Source of the DNA: Paraburkholderia sp. HP33-1
Lineage (GTDB): Bacteria > Pseudomonadota > Gammaproteobacteria > Burkholderiales > Burkholderiaceae
Assembly: GCF_021390595.1 (NCBI RefSeq)
Contig: NZ_JAJEJR010000002.1
Span: 1,860,001 to 1,924,000 of the forward strand
Direction: 5' to 3'
Length of the DNA: 64,000 nucleotides
In this document: piece after piece, positions 34,489-43,001 of the stretch
Layout: every line of letters begins with the position of its first letter
Position numbering within the stretch: position 1 is the first letter of the stretch
Translations under genes and position numbers: made by a program
The notes under the pieces: model-generated
What the model was told of the DNA's origin: nothing
Database searches by the model: none
The model's input: the letters and a program-made list of their open reading frames with translations, nothing else

Positions 34489-35463
34489 ATGTCTAGCACT
34501 CTTCGCTCCATCGTGCTGCTCGGTTTCCCCAACATGCAACTGCTCGATGTCAGCGGTCCGCTCCAGGTCTTTGCGTCCGCCAACGAACTCGTCGCGAAGC
34601 GCGGGCTCGACCAACTCTACGCGCCACGCGTCGTGGCAGCCGAAGCCGGGCCCGTCACGTCGTCGTCGGGAATCGCGGTGCTTGCCGGTTCGCTACGCTC
34701 GGCGAAAGGGCCGGTCGATACGCTGATCGTTCCGGGCGGCTGGGGAATTCGCGACGCATCGGCCGACCCGCGTCTGATCCGCTGGACACAGCGCCAGGCA
34801 CCGCATTGCAGACGCGTCGCCTCGGTCTGCTCGGGCGCGTTCCTGCTCGCCGAGGCGGGGCTGCTCGACGGAAGGCGCGTCGCCACGCATTGGGGGCGTT
34901 GCGACGAACTCGCGCAGGCGTATCCGCAACTGCGCGTCGAAGCCGATCCGATCTTCATTCGCGACGGCGCGATCTGGACATCGGCGGGCGTCACTGCCGG
35001 CATCGACCTCGCACTTGCCATGCTCGAAGAAGATCACGGACGTGCGTTGGCACTCGACGTCGCGCGCGAACTCGTCGTGTTTCTGAAGCGGCCGGGTGGT
35101 CAGTCGCAGTTCAGCGCGATGCTGTCGTTGCAAGATGCCGACGACCGTTTCGGCGAATTGCATGCGTGGATGAGCTCGCATCTCGCGTCCGACCTGTCGG
35201 TCCCCGCGCTCGCGCAACGGCTTCATATGAGCGAGCGCAGCTTCATGCGCCACTACAAGGCGCAAACGGGCCGCACGCCGGCGCGCGCGGTCGAACAGTT
35301 GCGCATCGAAGCGGCACAGCGCTTGCTGAGCGAAACATCCTGGTCGATCAAACGGATCGCGGCGCGATGCGGATTCGGCAGCGAGGAAACGATGCGCTGC
35401 AGCTTCGTGCGTCAGCTGCGCGTGGCGCCGCAGGTGTACCGCGAGCGTTTTTCGTCGACGTAA
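34489..35463 (+). CDS. GlxA family transcriptional regulator (DJ-1 plus AraC domains)
   Basis: 324-aa regulator. The N-terminal DJ-1/PfpI-like domain (about 1-190) has VLLGFPNMQLLDVSGP, TLIVPGGWG and SVCSGAFLLAEAGLL. The C-terminal AraC double helix-turn-helix (about 225-320) has SVPALAQRLHMSERSFMRHYK and WSIKRIAARCGFGSEETMRCSF. The ATG at 34489 starts directly with the DJ-1 domain; a 99-codon upstream extension crosses the divergent promoter and is rejected. It probably activates the divergent DJ-1 gene. The ligand is unknown. Confidence 0.88.
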   Translation: MSSTLRSIVLLGFPNMQLLDVSGPLQVFASANELVAKRGLDQLYAPRVVAAEAGPVTSSSGIAVLAGSLRSAKGPVDTLIVPGGWGIRDASADPRLIRWTQRQAPHCRRVASVCSGAFLLAEAGLLDGRRVATHWGRCDELAQAYPQLRVEADPIFIRDGAIWTSAGVTAGIDLALAMLEEDHGRALALDVARELVVFLKRPGGQSQFSAMLSLQDADDRFGELHAWMSSHLASDLSVPALAQRLHMSERSFMRHYKAQTGRTPARAVEQLRIEAAQRLLSETSWSIKRIAARCGFGSEETMRCSFVRQLRVAPQVYRERFSST

Positions 35464-35475
35464 CGCGTGCGTCAA

Positions 35476-36042
35476 TCAGAAGCCATGTTTGACGATGAGC
35501 GTCGCGCCCGTATCGTGCGAATGCAGAATCGCGACGCGCGCGGTTCCGGAGAACACCCAGTCGTTGACCGTCAAGGACAGACGCCGCTGCGGTGACTGGC
35601 CAATCGACAGCACTGAGCCGTTCATCTGAACGATGGACAATTGCGGTGCCGTGGATGGCCCCAGATGCAGAGGATTCGAAGCATCCTGAGCGGCAGCCTG
35701 AGCGTCTCGTTCGGACACCGGTGCGAACTTCGGTCCGGACGATGCCAGCGCCTTCGGGGTACCGAGCCGCGCATCGCGCGTCACGTCCACGCTATAAAAA
35801 TTCTCAATTTGCGCATAGAACGGCTTGCCCTGGTCCCCCTGATACTGCATTGCATAGCGCTGCTGCTCGAGGTAGTGCCGCGGCTCGGGAATCGGTGGTA
35901 CCACTTCGACGGGTGACGCGACGATGTTGGCGACCATCATCCCTTCGGGCACATCGCCGGTGGGGCCGCCCGCAAACGCGTAGCCGCTCAATACGACGAA
36001 TAGCGCTCCGACAATCCTCTCGTTTTGGCACGTCATTGGCAT
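35476..36042 (-). CDS. Exported hypothetical protein, 188 aa
   Basis: Protein with an N-terminal hydrophobic signal (RIVGALFVVLSGYAFAGG). The mature part has a Pro-rich segment (VEVVPPIPEPRHYLEQQ), a charged middle and a C-terminal beta-rich part (RLSLTVNDWVFSGTARVAIL) ending in Phe. No family was recognised. The C-terminal part looks like a small general-secretion or pilus-assembly-related domain, but this is not claimed. It is convergent with the GlxA gene (12 bases apart) and upstream of no obvious partner. The 245 bases up to mxaL hold nothing recognisable. Confidence 0.6.
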   Translation of the reverse strand: MPMTCQNERIVGALFVVLSGYAFAGGPTGDVPEGMMVANIVASPVEVVPPIPEPRHYLEQQRYAMQYQGDQGKPFYAQIENFYSVDVTRDARLGTPKALASSGPKFAPVSERDAQAAAQDASNPLHLGPSTAPQLSIVQMNGSVLSIGQSPQRRLSLTVNDWVFSGTARVAILHSHDTGATLIVKHGF

Positions 36043-36287
36043 GCCTCCCGTGAAGGAAGTGAAACGTCACAGGACACAACGCTCAAATCGAACCGAGCGT
36101 GTTACAGCGTCGCTTGCATTCAGACATTGTAGTCAGTCATTCGCGAACCGGTAGGTCAATGTGTGAGGTATCTCGCGTGATGCGGCGAGCGCGTGCGTCT
36201 TCGCGGCTCAACGCCGGAGGGGAGTTGATGTGAAACGACTGGGAACGATTCCTGAAAGCGTTCTCAACGATCGAAGACCGGCAAAAG

Positions 36288-37301
36288 CTACTGGTGCAAG
36301 CCCCGCGAGTCCGCCATTTTCGGCCGCCCATTGAATGACGGCGCAACGAGAAAAACGATCGTTCGAATGCGCTTTCGCCAGCCGCGCAGCCCTGTGAGAA
36401 CGGCATCGGGCATGAAGCGCGCGACGAACAGCAGCAACGCGAGCAGCGCGGGACACCAGCGCAGATCGGTCGGCACAGGTTCGCGGCGCGCGAAGCGCGG
36501 ATCGAGCAGCGCATCGCCGAACGAAGTCGCGCTCAGCAAACGCCGGTAGTCGAGGCCAGTCTGCCCTGCCACCGATGCCAGGTACTCACCTCTCAATTCG
36601 GACAATTCCTCGTGCATTGGCGCCTCCACAGTGGAGCCTGGCATCGGCGGCGTCTGGATCACATCGTCGGCCTGCCAGTAGCCGATCCGGTTGCCCTCGG
36701 CGTCGCTCTTCGGAATGGCTGCCGGCTGGTCGCCGCCCACGCCTATCAGCCAGCCCCTGATTCGCGCGGCGTTGATGCCTTGCATCAGCGCGCGCGACGG
36801 CGACACCGGCGGCGCCTCCTGCCCATCGGTGACGAACGCGATGGCCGCGCCGCCGCCCACCTGCTGCGCGACGCGCACGGCCGAATAGACGCCACCCTCG
36901 GCGATGCGGCTCCAGTTGGTCCAGCGCATGCGCCCGTCGATGCCGTCGAGCGACACCAGCAGCGCGTCGTAGTTGCCGCATACCTCGACCGGCGACATCA
37001 ACAGCAAAATCCGCTGCCCCGTGAACACGCTCCAGCCCACCTTCGAGCCGCACGGCAAGCGCCCGAGCGCCTCGCGCATCGCCACCTGGGCGAATTTGAG
37101 CCGGCTGACCGGAGCGCCGTCGAGGACCACGTCCTCGACGTCCATGCTCTGCGTGATATCGAACGTCACGATGTAGTGAAACGTGTTGCGCGGCAGCGTG
37201 AGCTCCGGCATCGCGACCGCCGCGATCAACGCGACGAGCGCGAGCGGCGTCAACCATTGACGCAACCGGGACAAGCCGCGCTTTTGCGGAACGCCGCTCA
37301 T
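36288..37301 (-). CDS. mxaL: MxaL-like von Willebrand A protein of methanol dehydrogenase maturation
   Basis: 337-aa membrane-anchored protein. An N-terminal transmembrane segment (LTPLALVALIAAVAMP) is followed by a VWA domain with the metal-site motif DITQSMD and FVTDGQEAP, and a second hydrophobic segment near residues 285-305. In the canonical mxaRSACKL order, MxaL is last, as here, and MxaA, K and L are needed for metal insertion into methanol dehydrogenase. The start overlaps the mxaK stop by four bases. The annotation rests on gene order plus fold. In this window the only dehydrogenase it could serve is XoxF. Confidence 0.82.
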   Translation of the reverse strand: MSGVPQKRGLSRLRQWLTPLALVALIAAVAMPELTLPRNTFHYIVTFDITQSMDVEDVVLDGAPVSRLKFAQVAMREALGRLPCGSKVGWSVFTGQRILLLMSPVEVCGNYDALLVSLDGIDGRMRWTNWSRIAEGGVYSAVRVAQQVGGGAAIAFVTDGQEAPPVSPSRALMQGINAARIRGWLIGVGGDQPAAIPKSDAEGNRIGYWQADDVIQTPPMPGSTVEAPMHEELSELRGEYLASVAGQTGLDYRRLLSATSFGDALLDPRFARREPVPTDLRWCPALLALLLFVARFMPDAVLTGLRGWRKRIRTIVFLVAPSFNGRPKMADSRGLHQ

Positions 37302-37861
37302 GGCAAGTCCTGGCTCAACGGATCGCGCAGTTTGACGTTGTGCTGCTCTTTCACATCGGGCCCGGCAAGCACCGACTGCGTTTCCGGCGCGAGCCACAGC
37401 GCGCGTTCGAGGTTGTAGCGCACATCCCAATCGTCGGGGGCCGCGCGCAGCGCGAGCCGGTAGCGCGCCTTGGCCTCGCCGATCATCGCGAGCGACTGGA
37501 CCGCCTGCGCGGTTTCGCCCCCGCCTTCGCGCAGGTACAGGTTGCCGAGATCGAACAGCGCCGCGCGGCCGACCTCGTCGGGCGGGCTGCCCTCGGGGAT
37601 CAGGCCGTTGTAAAGCCGCGCCGCCGCGTCGTAGGCGCCCGCTTTCGACAGCGCTATCGCGCGGGCCAGCTGAACCTCGCGCGCCTCATCGTCGCCACGC
37701 TCGCCACGCTCGTCGCGCGAAGCGGCGTTCGACGCGCTCACCGCGAGAATGGCCTGATCGACCCGCTCCGTTTGCTGCAAACGTACGAAACCATACGCGG
37801 CCCAGGCCGCGCAGCAGATCGCGACGGTGCCGAACAGGGTGTGGACCAGCGTGCGCCTCAT
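37298..37861 (-). CDS. mxaK: MxaK-like protein
   Basis: 187-aa protein with an N-terminal membrane anchor (LFGTVAICCAAWAAYGF) and a periplasmic helical part with TPR-like spacing (LARAIALSKAGAYDAAARLYN, AKARYRLALRAAPDDWDVRYNLERAL). Size and position between mxaC and mxaL match MxaK. Both ends overlap neighbours by four bases, which shows tight translational coupling across the operon. Function is inferred from the mxa cluster: maturation of a PQQ-dependent methanol dehydrogenase. Confidence 0.8.
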   Translation of the reverse strand: MRRTLVHTLFGTVAICCAAWAAYGFVRLQQTERVDQAILAVSASNAASRDERGERGDDEAREVQLARAIALSKAGAYDAAARLYNGLIPEGSPPDEVGRAALFDLGNLYLREGGGETAQAVQSLAMIGEAKARYRLALRAAPDDWDVRYNLERALWLAPETQSVLAGPDVKEQHNVKLRDPLSQDLP

Positions 37862-38844
37862 GCCCAGCTCCTGACTTGCAACAGGTGCAGCAGCACCAGC
37901 AGCGCCGAACAGAACAACGCGAGCGCGAAACAGTACCGGCTCAGGTCCTGGCGAGGCAGATGCTCGATGAAGGTGGTCGACGCGTTCTGCTGCCGGTTGA
38001 TCTCGGCGATCGCCGCCATCATCGCCTTCGGGTCTTCGGCCTGAAACAGCCGGTAAGGCGTCCTGAGCGTTAAAAAGAATCGATGCAGTTGCGCTTCGGC
38101 CGAGGTTTCGTTGGCGGGCAGCGTCGCGTTCAGATCGGGGCTGTAGACGCTGCTGCGCAAGTAGATGAAGTACAGCGCGATCTGGTTGCGTTGCAGTCCC
38201 GCCTGGATGCGCTGTCGCATCGGTTCGTCGAGCAGCGCGCCGCCGTCCGAGACGAGCACGATCGCGCGGCGCCCCGACGACAGGCGTCCGTCGAACTGCG
38301 CGATCGCCGCGAGCATGCCGCGATCGAGCTCGGTGTCCGGCATGCCACGGCCGATCGCCGTGGCCGCAACCCCGGCCTCGATGACGCGATGGTTGTAGGT
38401 GAACGGCATCGCCAGCACGGGGTTGGTGCCGAACATCATGAACGCGAGCCGGTCGTTTGGGCGCTGCTCGACGAAGCGCGTCAACGCGGCGCGCGCCGCC
38501 TGGTTCTTGGAGTCGCCGCGCGGCGTCTCGACGCCCTTGCTGCCCATCGGCTCGTCCATGCTTTGGCTGCGGTCCATCAGGATCAGGATCTGTGCGCCGC
38601 TGCCCGTGCGCAGCACCTGCAACTGCGAGCGCCCCGGCCCCGCCAGCCCGACGACGATCGCCGCGATCGCCAGCGCCGCGCCGCCGCGAGTGAGCCAGCC
38701 GGTCACGCGCCCGAGCTCGTCAGCGGGCAGCCACGCGACGCTCGAAAACACCAGCGTATCGCTGCGTCGCCGCAGCAGCGGCAGCGCGGCGAGCGGCAGC
38801 AGCACCAGCATCCACGGAAAGTCGAAATCGAGGTTCATGGTCAT
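37858..38844 (-). CDS. mxaC: MxaC-like von Willebrand A protein
   Basis: 328-aa protein. N-terminal hydrophobic segments (FPWMLVLLPLAALPLL and GAALAIAAIVVGLAGPG) flank the BatA-like start. The VWA domain has MIDAS motif DRSQSMD and LVSDGGALLDEP, and a C-terminal transmembrane helix (FALALFCSALLVLLHLLQV) follows. The ATG at 38844 overlaps the mxaA stop (ATGA). MxaC together with MxaS and a MoxR ATPase resembles the MoxR-VWA chaperone systems. Role in methanol dehydrogenase maturation is inferred from the conserved order. Confidence 0.83.
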   Translation of the reverse strand: MTMNLDFDFPWMLVLLPLAALPLLRRRSDTLVFSSVAWLPADELGRVTGWLTRGGAALAIAAIVVGLAGPGRSQLQVLRTGSGAQILILMDRSQSMDEPMGSKGVETPRGDSKNQAARAALTRFVEQRPNDRLAFMMFGTNPVLAMPFTYNHRVIEAGVAATAIGRGMPDTELDRGMLAAIAQFDGRLSSGRRAIVLVSDGGALLDEPMRQRIQAGLQRNQIALYFIYLRSSVYSPDLNATLPANETSAEAQLHRFFLTLRTPYRLFQAEDPKAMMAAIAEINRQQNASTTFIEHLPRQDLSRYCFALALFCSALLVLLHLLQVRSWA

Positions 38845-39800
38845 CGCTGATGGCGCCTTTCGGCTCGATACAACGCACGGCACAGCGCGTGCAGCGGAAA
38901 CTCGCCCGGGGTCTCGCCGGCGCTTTCGTCACCATTCGCGGCCGGATTCGGCGCGGGCGCAAAAAACCGCTCGGACGACACCTGATAGAAACGTTCGAGC
39001 TGCGCGCGCAGCGGTTGCAGATACGGCGCGCGCGCCAGCAACGCCGAGAGCGAAGTCGCATGCACGACCTGGCCGGCCGTTTCGTTGAGCGCGCGATGCA
39101 GGCAGACCCACGCCTCGCTCGACGAAGCGGCTGGCGTCAACCGTTGCATCTGCCGCCATGCACGCGCGAACGGCAGCCGCGCCGACTCGCGCCAGTTGCG
39201 CGCCCACCACCAGCTCGTCCACGCGAGCAAGGTCGCGAGCAGCAGGCCGAGCGCCCACGCGATCTGCCGACGCCAGCCCGCCGTGCCGGACACCGGCACC
39301 TGACGATCGGGCCGCAGCGGCTGCAGATCCCCCGCGGCGAACGCGCTCTGCGGCGTCAACGGTCCGATGCTCGCCGGCCATTCGGCGACCTGCAATTGCG
39401 TGCCCGCCGCCGACGTCAACGTCAACGCGGGCAACGTGATCTGCGTGAGCGTCTGCGGCGCGTTGACGACCTGATACGCGATCACCATCCACTTGCGGCC
39501 GTTGGCATCGGTCTCGAGCGTCGCAGGCCGGCGTTCGAGCCACACGCCCGTGCGTCCGACCGAAGGCGGCGTCACCGCGCCGATGTCCCGACCGTTGGCC
39601 TCCAGCAGAACGCGCTGCGTCAGCACATCGCCGAGCACATAGCCGAACGCGCGCGGCTCCTGAACCAGCGCGGTCAGCGCGGCGGCGCTGACCGTCGCGC
39701 ACGCGGCGCCGCATAACGCCGCCGCGATCAGCGCGCGAAGCGGCGCCCGGCGAAGCATCGCCCACCGCTCGAGGCCACTGCGTACGCCGCGCGCGCTCAT
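38841..39800 (-). CDS. mxaA: MxaA-like protein
   Basis: 319-aa protein with a signal or anchor region (LRALIAAALCGAACATVSAAAL), a periplasmic beta-rich domain (GYVLGDVLTQRVLLEANGRD) and a central transmembrane helix (IAWALGLLLATLLAWTSWWW). A cytoplasmic C-terminal part follows (SSEAWVCLHRALNETAGQVVH, QLERFYQVSSERFF). Layout and place between mxaS and mxaC fit MxaA, which is required for metal incorporation in classical methanol dehydrogenase. The start is taken at 39800 because it overlaps the mxaS stop; the longer frame up to 39959 lies inside mxaS. Confidence 0.8.
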   Translation of the reverse strand: MSARGVRSGLERWAMLRRAPLRALIAAALCGAACATVSAAALTALVQEPRAFGYVLGDVLTQRVLLEANGRDIGAVTPPSVGRTGVWLERRPATLETDANGRKWMVIAYQVVNAPQTLTQITLPALTLTSAAGTQLQVAEWPASIGPLTPQSAFAAGDLQPLRPDRQVPVSGTAGWRRQIAWALGLLLATLLAWTSWWWARNWRESARLPFARAWRQMQRLTPAASSSEAWVCLHRALNETAGQVVHATSLSALLARAPYLQPLRAQLERFYQVSSERFFAPAPNPAANGDESAGETPGEFPLHALCRALYRAERRHQR

Positions 39801-40708
39801 GCCGTCATCTCCAGAAAGTAGCGCGACATCGCTTCCGGATCGAACCCGCCTTCGACATAGAACGGCCGCATGCCGCGCGCGCCGAACACCGCGCCGAGCT
39901 CCTCGCGACGGCGCGCGACGCCATCGCGCCAGCGCTCGCGCATGCCACGCGAGAGCCACACCCGGCGCTCCTCGCCGGACTCCGCATCGTTGACGGCCAG
40001 CAGCGACGCGTGGCGCGGCGGCGTGATCTCAGCCTCGTCCCACACGACCATCGGCACCACGCACGCATGCACCAGCATGTCGAGTACCGGCGGCAGTTGC
40101 GAAAGCGGCCAGTGGAAATCGGACACGACGAACACGAGCGCCTTGCGTCCGGCGACGCGGATCGCGCAGCGCCGCAATGCTTCGACGCAAGCGCCGTTGG
40201 CCTGAGGTCCCGCCGCACGAACGGCCGCTGGGTCGGCCCCGGGTTCGGCCCTATCGCTCGAGCATTCGCGCAGCATGCTCGCGAGCAGCGTGCCGGTACC
40301 CCGTCCCGTGCGCGCCGGCATGAACAGATCATCGCGTTCGCCCCGATCGAAGGCCAGCATGCCGAGCCGATCGCCGACCCGGAACGCGCTATGGCCGAGC
40401 GCTTCGACGAAATCGGCGGCGACCCGCAGCTTCGTTTGATGCGTGCCGAACTGCATCGACGCCGACACGTCGACGATCGCCAGCACCGGCACCGCGACGC
40501 GCTGCAAATGCACCCGCACGAGCCACTCGTCGCGCGCCGCGCGCAAGCTCGCACGCAGATCGAGCCGGCGCGGGTCCGGATAGTCGAACAGGCGGCCGTG
40601 CATCGCGAACTGCTGACCGGCCCCGAAGCTCGAGCCGGGATGGGAACCGGGCCGCGCGCCCGCCGCGCGCATCGGCAGACGGTAGTGGAATTCGGCGGTG
40701 CCGTTCAT
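39797..40708 (-). CDS. mxaS: MxaS-like DUF58 protein
   Basis: 303-aa protein of the DUF58/VWA type. RLPMRAAGARPGSHPG and GRLFDYPDPRRLDLRASLRAARDEW form the DUF58 signature, then the metal-site motif DVSASM, FDRGERDDLF, and VVSDFHWPLSQ. The ATG at 40708 is 19 bases after the moxR stop. DUF58 proteins are the standard partners of MoxR ATPases. In methylotrophs MxaS is encoded between mxaR and mxaA, as here. Confidence 0.87.
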   Translation of the reverse strand: MNGTAEFHYRLPMRAAGARPGSHPGSSFGAGQQFAMHGRLFDYPDPRRLDLRASLRAARDEWLVRVHLQRVAVPVLAIVDVSASMQFGTHQTKLRVAADFVEALGHSAFRVGDRLGMLAFDRGERDDLFMPARTGRGTGTLLASMLRECSSDRAEPGADPAAVRAAGPQANGACVEALRRCAIRVAGRKALVFVVSDFHWPLSQLPPVLDMLVHACVVPMVVWDEAEITPPRHASLLAVNDAESGEERRVWLSRGMRERWRDGVARRREELGAVFGARGMRPFYVEGGFDPEAMSRYFLEMTA

Positions 40709-40727
40709 CGTGCTGCGCGCGCCGCGT

Positions 40728-41750
40728 TCAGCGAGGCACGGCGACGTTCGCGACGATCCGCGCGAGCAGCGCTTCGGCCAGTTCCTGGCGGCGCAGCTCA
40801 TAGATCGGCGTGAAGAACACGCGATGACCCAGCGCCGGCAGCAGCACTTCGTGAATGTCCTCCGGAATCAGATGCGTGCGTCCCGCGAGCCACGCGACCA
40901 CGCGCGCGGCCCGCAAGAGCGCGCTCATGCCACGCGGACTCGCGCCCGCGAGAATCAGCTGTTGCATGTCGACGCCGTCGAGCGCGATACCAAACTGCAG
41001 CGGCGTTTCCGTCGCCTGCCAGATGTCGAGCACGTAGCGCTCGATCGTCTCACTCGCCTGCACGCCCTGCTGGATCGCCGCGCCGATCCGGTTCAACTGC
41101 TCCCACGGCACGATCGACGGTGTCAGTCGCGCGAGCAGACTGTCGACGTCATGGAACATCGTGTCGAAGACGAGGCTGCGTCGCGCGCCGGCGTCGGCGG
41201 GCGTCGGCATGTTCAGCTCGAACAGGAAGCGGTCGCGCGCCGCCGACGCGAGCTCGAAGGTCTCTTCCTTCTCGACCTTGTTGCGGTCGGCGAACACGGT
41301 CATGTGCGGAAAGCGGTGCTCGCGGCCGAACGCCCATACGGACCGCTCGGCCATCGCGCGCAGCAGCAGCGATTGCACCTGCGGACGCGCGCGATTGATC
41401 TCGTTGAAGAAGAAGGTCGTCAGTTGCTCGCCGTGCCGCAGCAGCGGGCCCGGCTCGATGCGTGGCTTGCCGTCGGCATCGACGTAGGTGTGATAGACGA
41501 GGTCGCCCGGCATCAGATCGATCGTGCCCTCGACGCGCTCGAAAGCGCCGCCGACCACGCGCGCGAACGCGCGCAACACGGTCGTCTTGCCGACGCCGAC
41601 GCCGCCTTCTAGCAGCACGTGGCCGCGGGCGAACAACGCGACGTTGATGAGCCTCAGGATCTGCTGCTCACCGACGACGACTCTCGCGACTTCGTCTTCG
41701 ATCTGCTGTGCGTGAGAACGCCAGTCCTGAAGCTGTTCGCCAGAAACCAT
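40728..41750 (-). CDS. mxaR: MoxR-type AAA+ ATPase (MxaR)
   Basis: 340-aa AAA+ ATPase. It has Walker A GGVGVGKTTVL, Walker B-like TTFFFNEINRARPQVQ, the MoxR segment LLLRAMAERSVWAFG, sensor-1 VFADRNKVEKEE and sensor-2 SPRGMSALLRAARVVAWLAGR. The ATG at 41750 follows a GGGGATC-type ribosome site. It is the first gene of an mxaRSACKL operon and supplies ATP-driven chaperoning for the VWA proteins and their dehydrogenase. MoxR proteins are widespread, but the following gene order makes the mxaR assignment good. Confidence 0.88.
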   Translation of the reverse strand: MVSGEQLQDWRSHAQQIEDEVARVVVGEQQILRLINVALFARGHVLLEGGVGVGKTTVLRAFARVVGGAFERVEGTIDLMPGDLVYHTYVDADGKPRIEPGPLLRHGEQLTTFFFNEINRARPQVQSLLLRAMAERSVWAFGREHRFPHMTVFADRNKVEKEETFELASAARDRFLFELNMPTPADAGARRSLVFDTMFHDVDSLLARLTPSIVPWEQLNRIGAAIQQGVQASETIERYVLDIWQATETPLQFGIALDGVDMQQLILAGASPRGMSALLRAARVVAWLAGRTHLIPEDIHEVLLPALGHRVFFTPIYELRRQELAEALLARIVANVAVPR

Positions 41751-41902
41751 CGCTGCGATCCCCTTCCATGGTGGCTGGCGTTTTATTGCGCGACGCTCGG
41801 ACGTCGACGCCCTTCGAGACTCGCCAGCCTTCCGTTCAAGCACGGTTTATGCCGATCGTGCGCACGGGACAAACGAGTTAAATCGAATGCGAAAAGTTGG
41901 CA

Positions 41903-41918
41903 GGCTGTCACGACAGCC
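41903..41918. promoter_or_regulatory. Inverted repeat upstream of mxaR
   Basis: GGCTGT (41903-41908) and ACAGCC (41913-41918) are separated by four bases, about 150 bases before the mxaR start and just after the end of a same-strand LysR gene. There is no T-tract, so it could be an operator or a weak hairpin. Confidence 0.3.
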
Positions 41919-41974
41919 GGGTACACACTGTGCCATCGGCGGTGCCGACGCCGACCATGAAAGGGCGAACTTCG

Positions 41975-42910
41975 TTACGCAGATCGGGAGCCGCCCGATG
42001 GGTAGGTTGCAAGCAACGCAGAGCAACGCTCGCGCAGGAAGGCATGTAACTCGTTAATCGCCGGTGACAGTTGCGCACGGTGAGCGCAAATCAGGTGCAG
42101 CGGCGCTGGCTCGCAATACTCCGAGGGAAATAACTCCACCAGTCGGCCTGACTTCAGATCGTCGATGAGGTCCAATCGCGACTTGTAGACAAGGCCTTCC
42201 CCCGCAATCGCCCAGCGACGAACTGCATCGGCATCGTCGCTGATGCGATTACCCGTGACTGCCACGGTGCGTTCGCCACCAGGCGGGGTAAAGCGCCAGC
42301 GTTCATGTATCTGCTCGCTCCAGACGTACCGAAGGCAGTTGTGTCGCCGCAGGTCGTCAACTTTAGCCGGTGTGCCATGCCGTTCGATGTACGCAGGTGC
42401 GGCGCACAATGCGCGTCGGTTGTTGTCGACCAGCTTCATGGCCACCAGGGATGAATCAGGCAGCGCTCCGTAGCGCACGACCGCATCTAGCGGCTGGCGG
42501 ATGAGGTCGGCCGCACGGTCGCTCATTTTCAGGTGCAGCGACAAACCAGGGTGCCGGTGCTGGAATTCATCCAGCCACGGCAACAGCAGGTTTCGACCAA
42601 AGTCAGACGGAGCAGACAGCCGCAGCGGCCCCGACAGCGCCCCCCTGCCGTTTGCCAGGGCCTGTTCGCCTTGCTCCAGCGCACCAATCATGACCCGCGC
42701 ATGCGGCAGATAACGCTCCCCGGCCTCCGATAGTTGCATGCTTCGCGTCGAACGCGTGAACAGGCGCGTGTCTAGCGCCTTTTCGAGCCGCTGCACTGAT
42801 GCACTCGCATGTGCGGGGGCGATATTCAGTTGGCGCGCCGCCTCCGAGAAACTGCCGTAGTCCACCGTGTGCACGAAGATCTGAACGTCATCGAGTCGAA
42901 TCATTTTCAT
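41975..42910 (-). CDS. LysR family transcriptional regulator
   Basis: 311-aa LysR protein. The N-terminal winged helix has VQIFVHTVDYGSFSEAARQL and ASVQRLEKALDTRLFTRSTR. The effector domain (about 90-295) has GPLRLSAPSDFGRNLLLPWL and HLKMSDRAADLIRQPLDAVVRYG, as in the CrgA/AaeR-like subgroup. It is divergent from a zinc-independent alcohol dehydrogenase-like gene across 91 bases and probably controls it. ATG 42910 (MKMIRL) and ATG 42904 (MIRL) are both possible. There is no evidence that it acts on the flanking mxa genes. Confidence 0.88.
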   Translation of the reverse strand: MKMIRLDDVQIFVHTVDYGSFSEAARQLNIAPAHASASVQRLEKALDTRLFTRSTRSMQLSEAGERYLPHARVMIGALEQGEQALANGRGALSGPLRLSAPSDFGRNLLLPWLDEFQHRHPGLSLHLKMSDRAADLIRQPLDAVVRYGALPDSSLVAMKLVDNNRRALCAAPAYIERHGTPAKVDDLRRHNCLRYVWSEQIHERWRFTPPGGERTVAVTGNRISDDADAVRRWAIAGEGLVYKSRLDLIDDLKSGRLVELFPSEYCEPAPLHLICAHRAQLSPAINELHAFLRERCSALLATYPSGGSRSA

Positions 42911-43001
42911 TGAAACGCTGAAAGTATTTTGGCGCGGCGGGTATTTATCCGCATATCGACGAAAGATAACATGGTCTCACACACCCTTGGAGACCACGTG
43001 T

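Noticed and set aside
41928..41942. TGGCAC-type sigma-54 -24 box upstream of mxaR on the minus strand
   Set aside because: The -12 part reads GTAC instead of TTGC at the right spacing, so the match is too weak to report.
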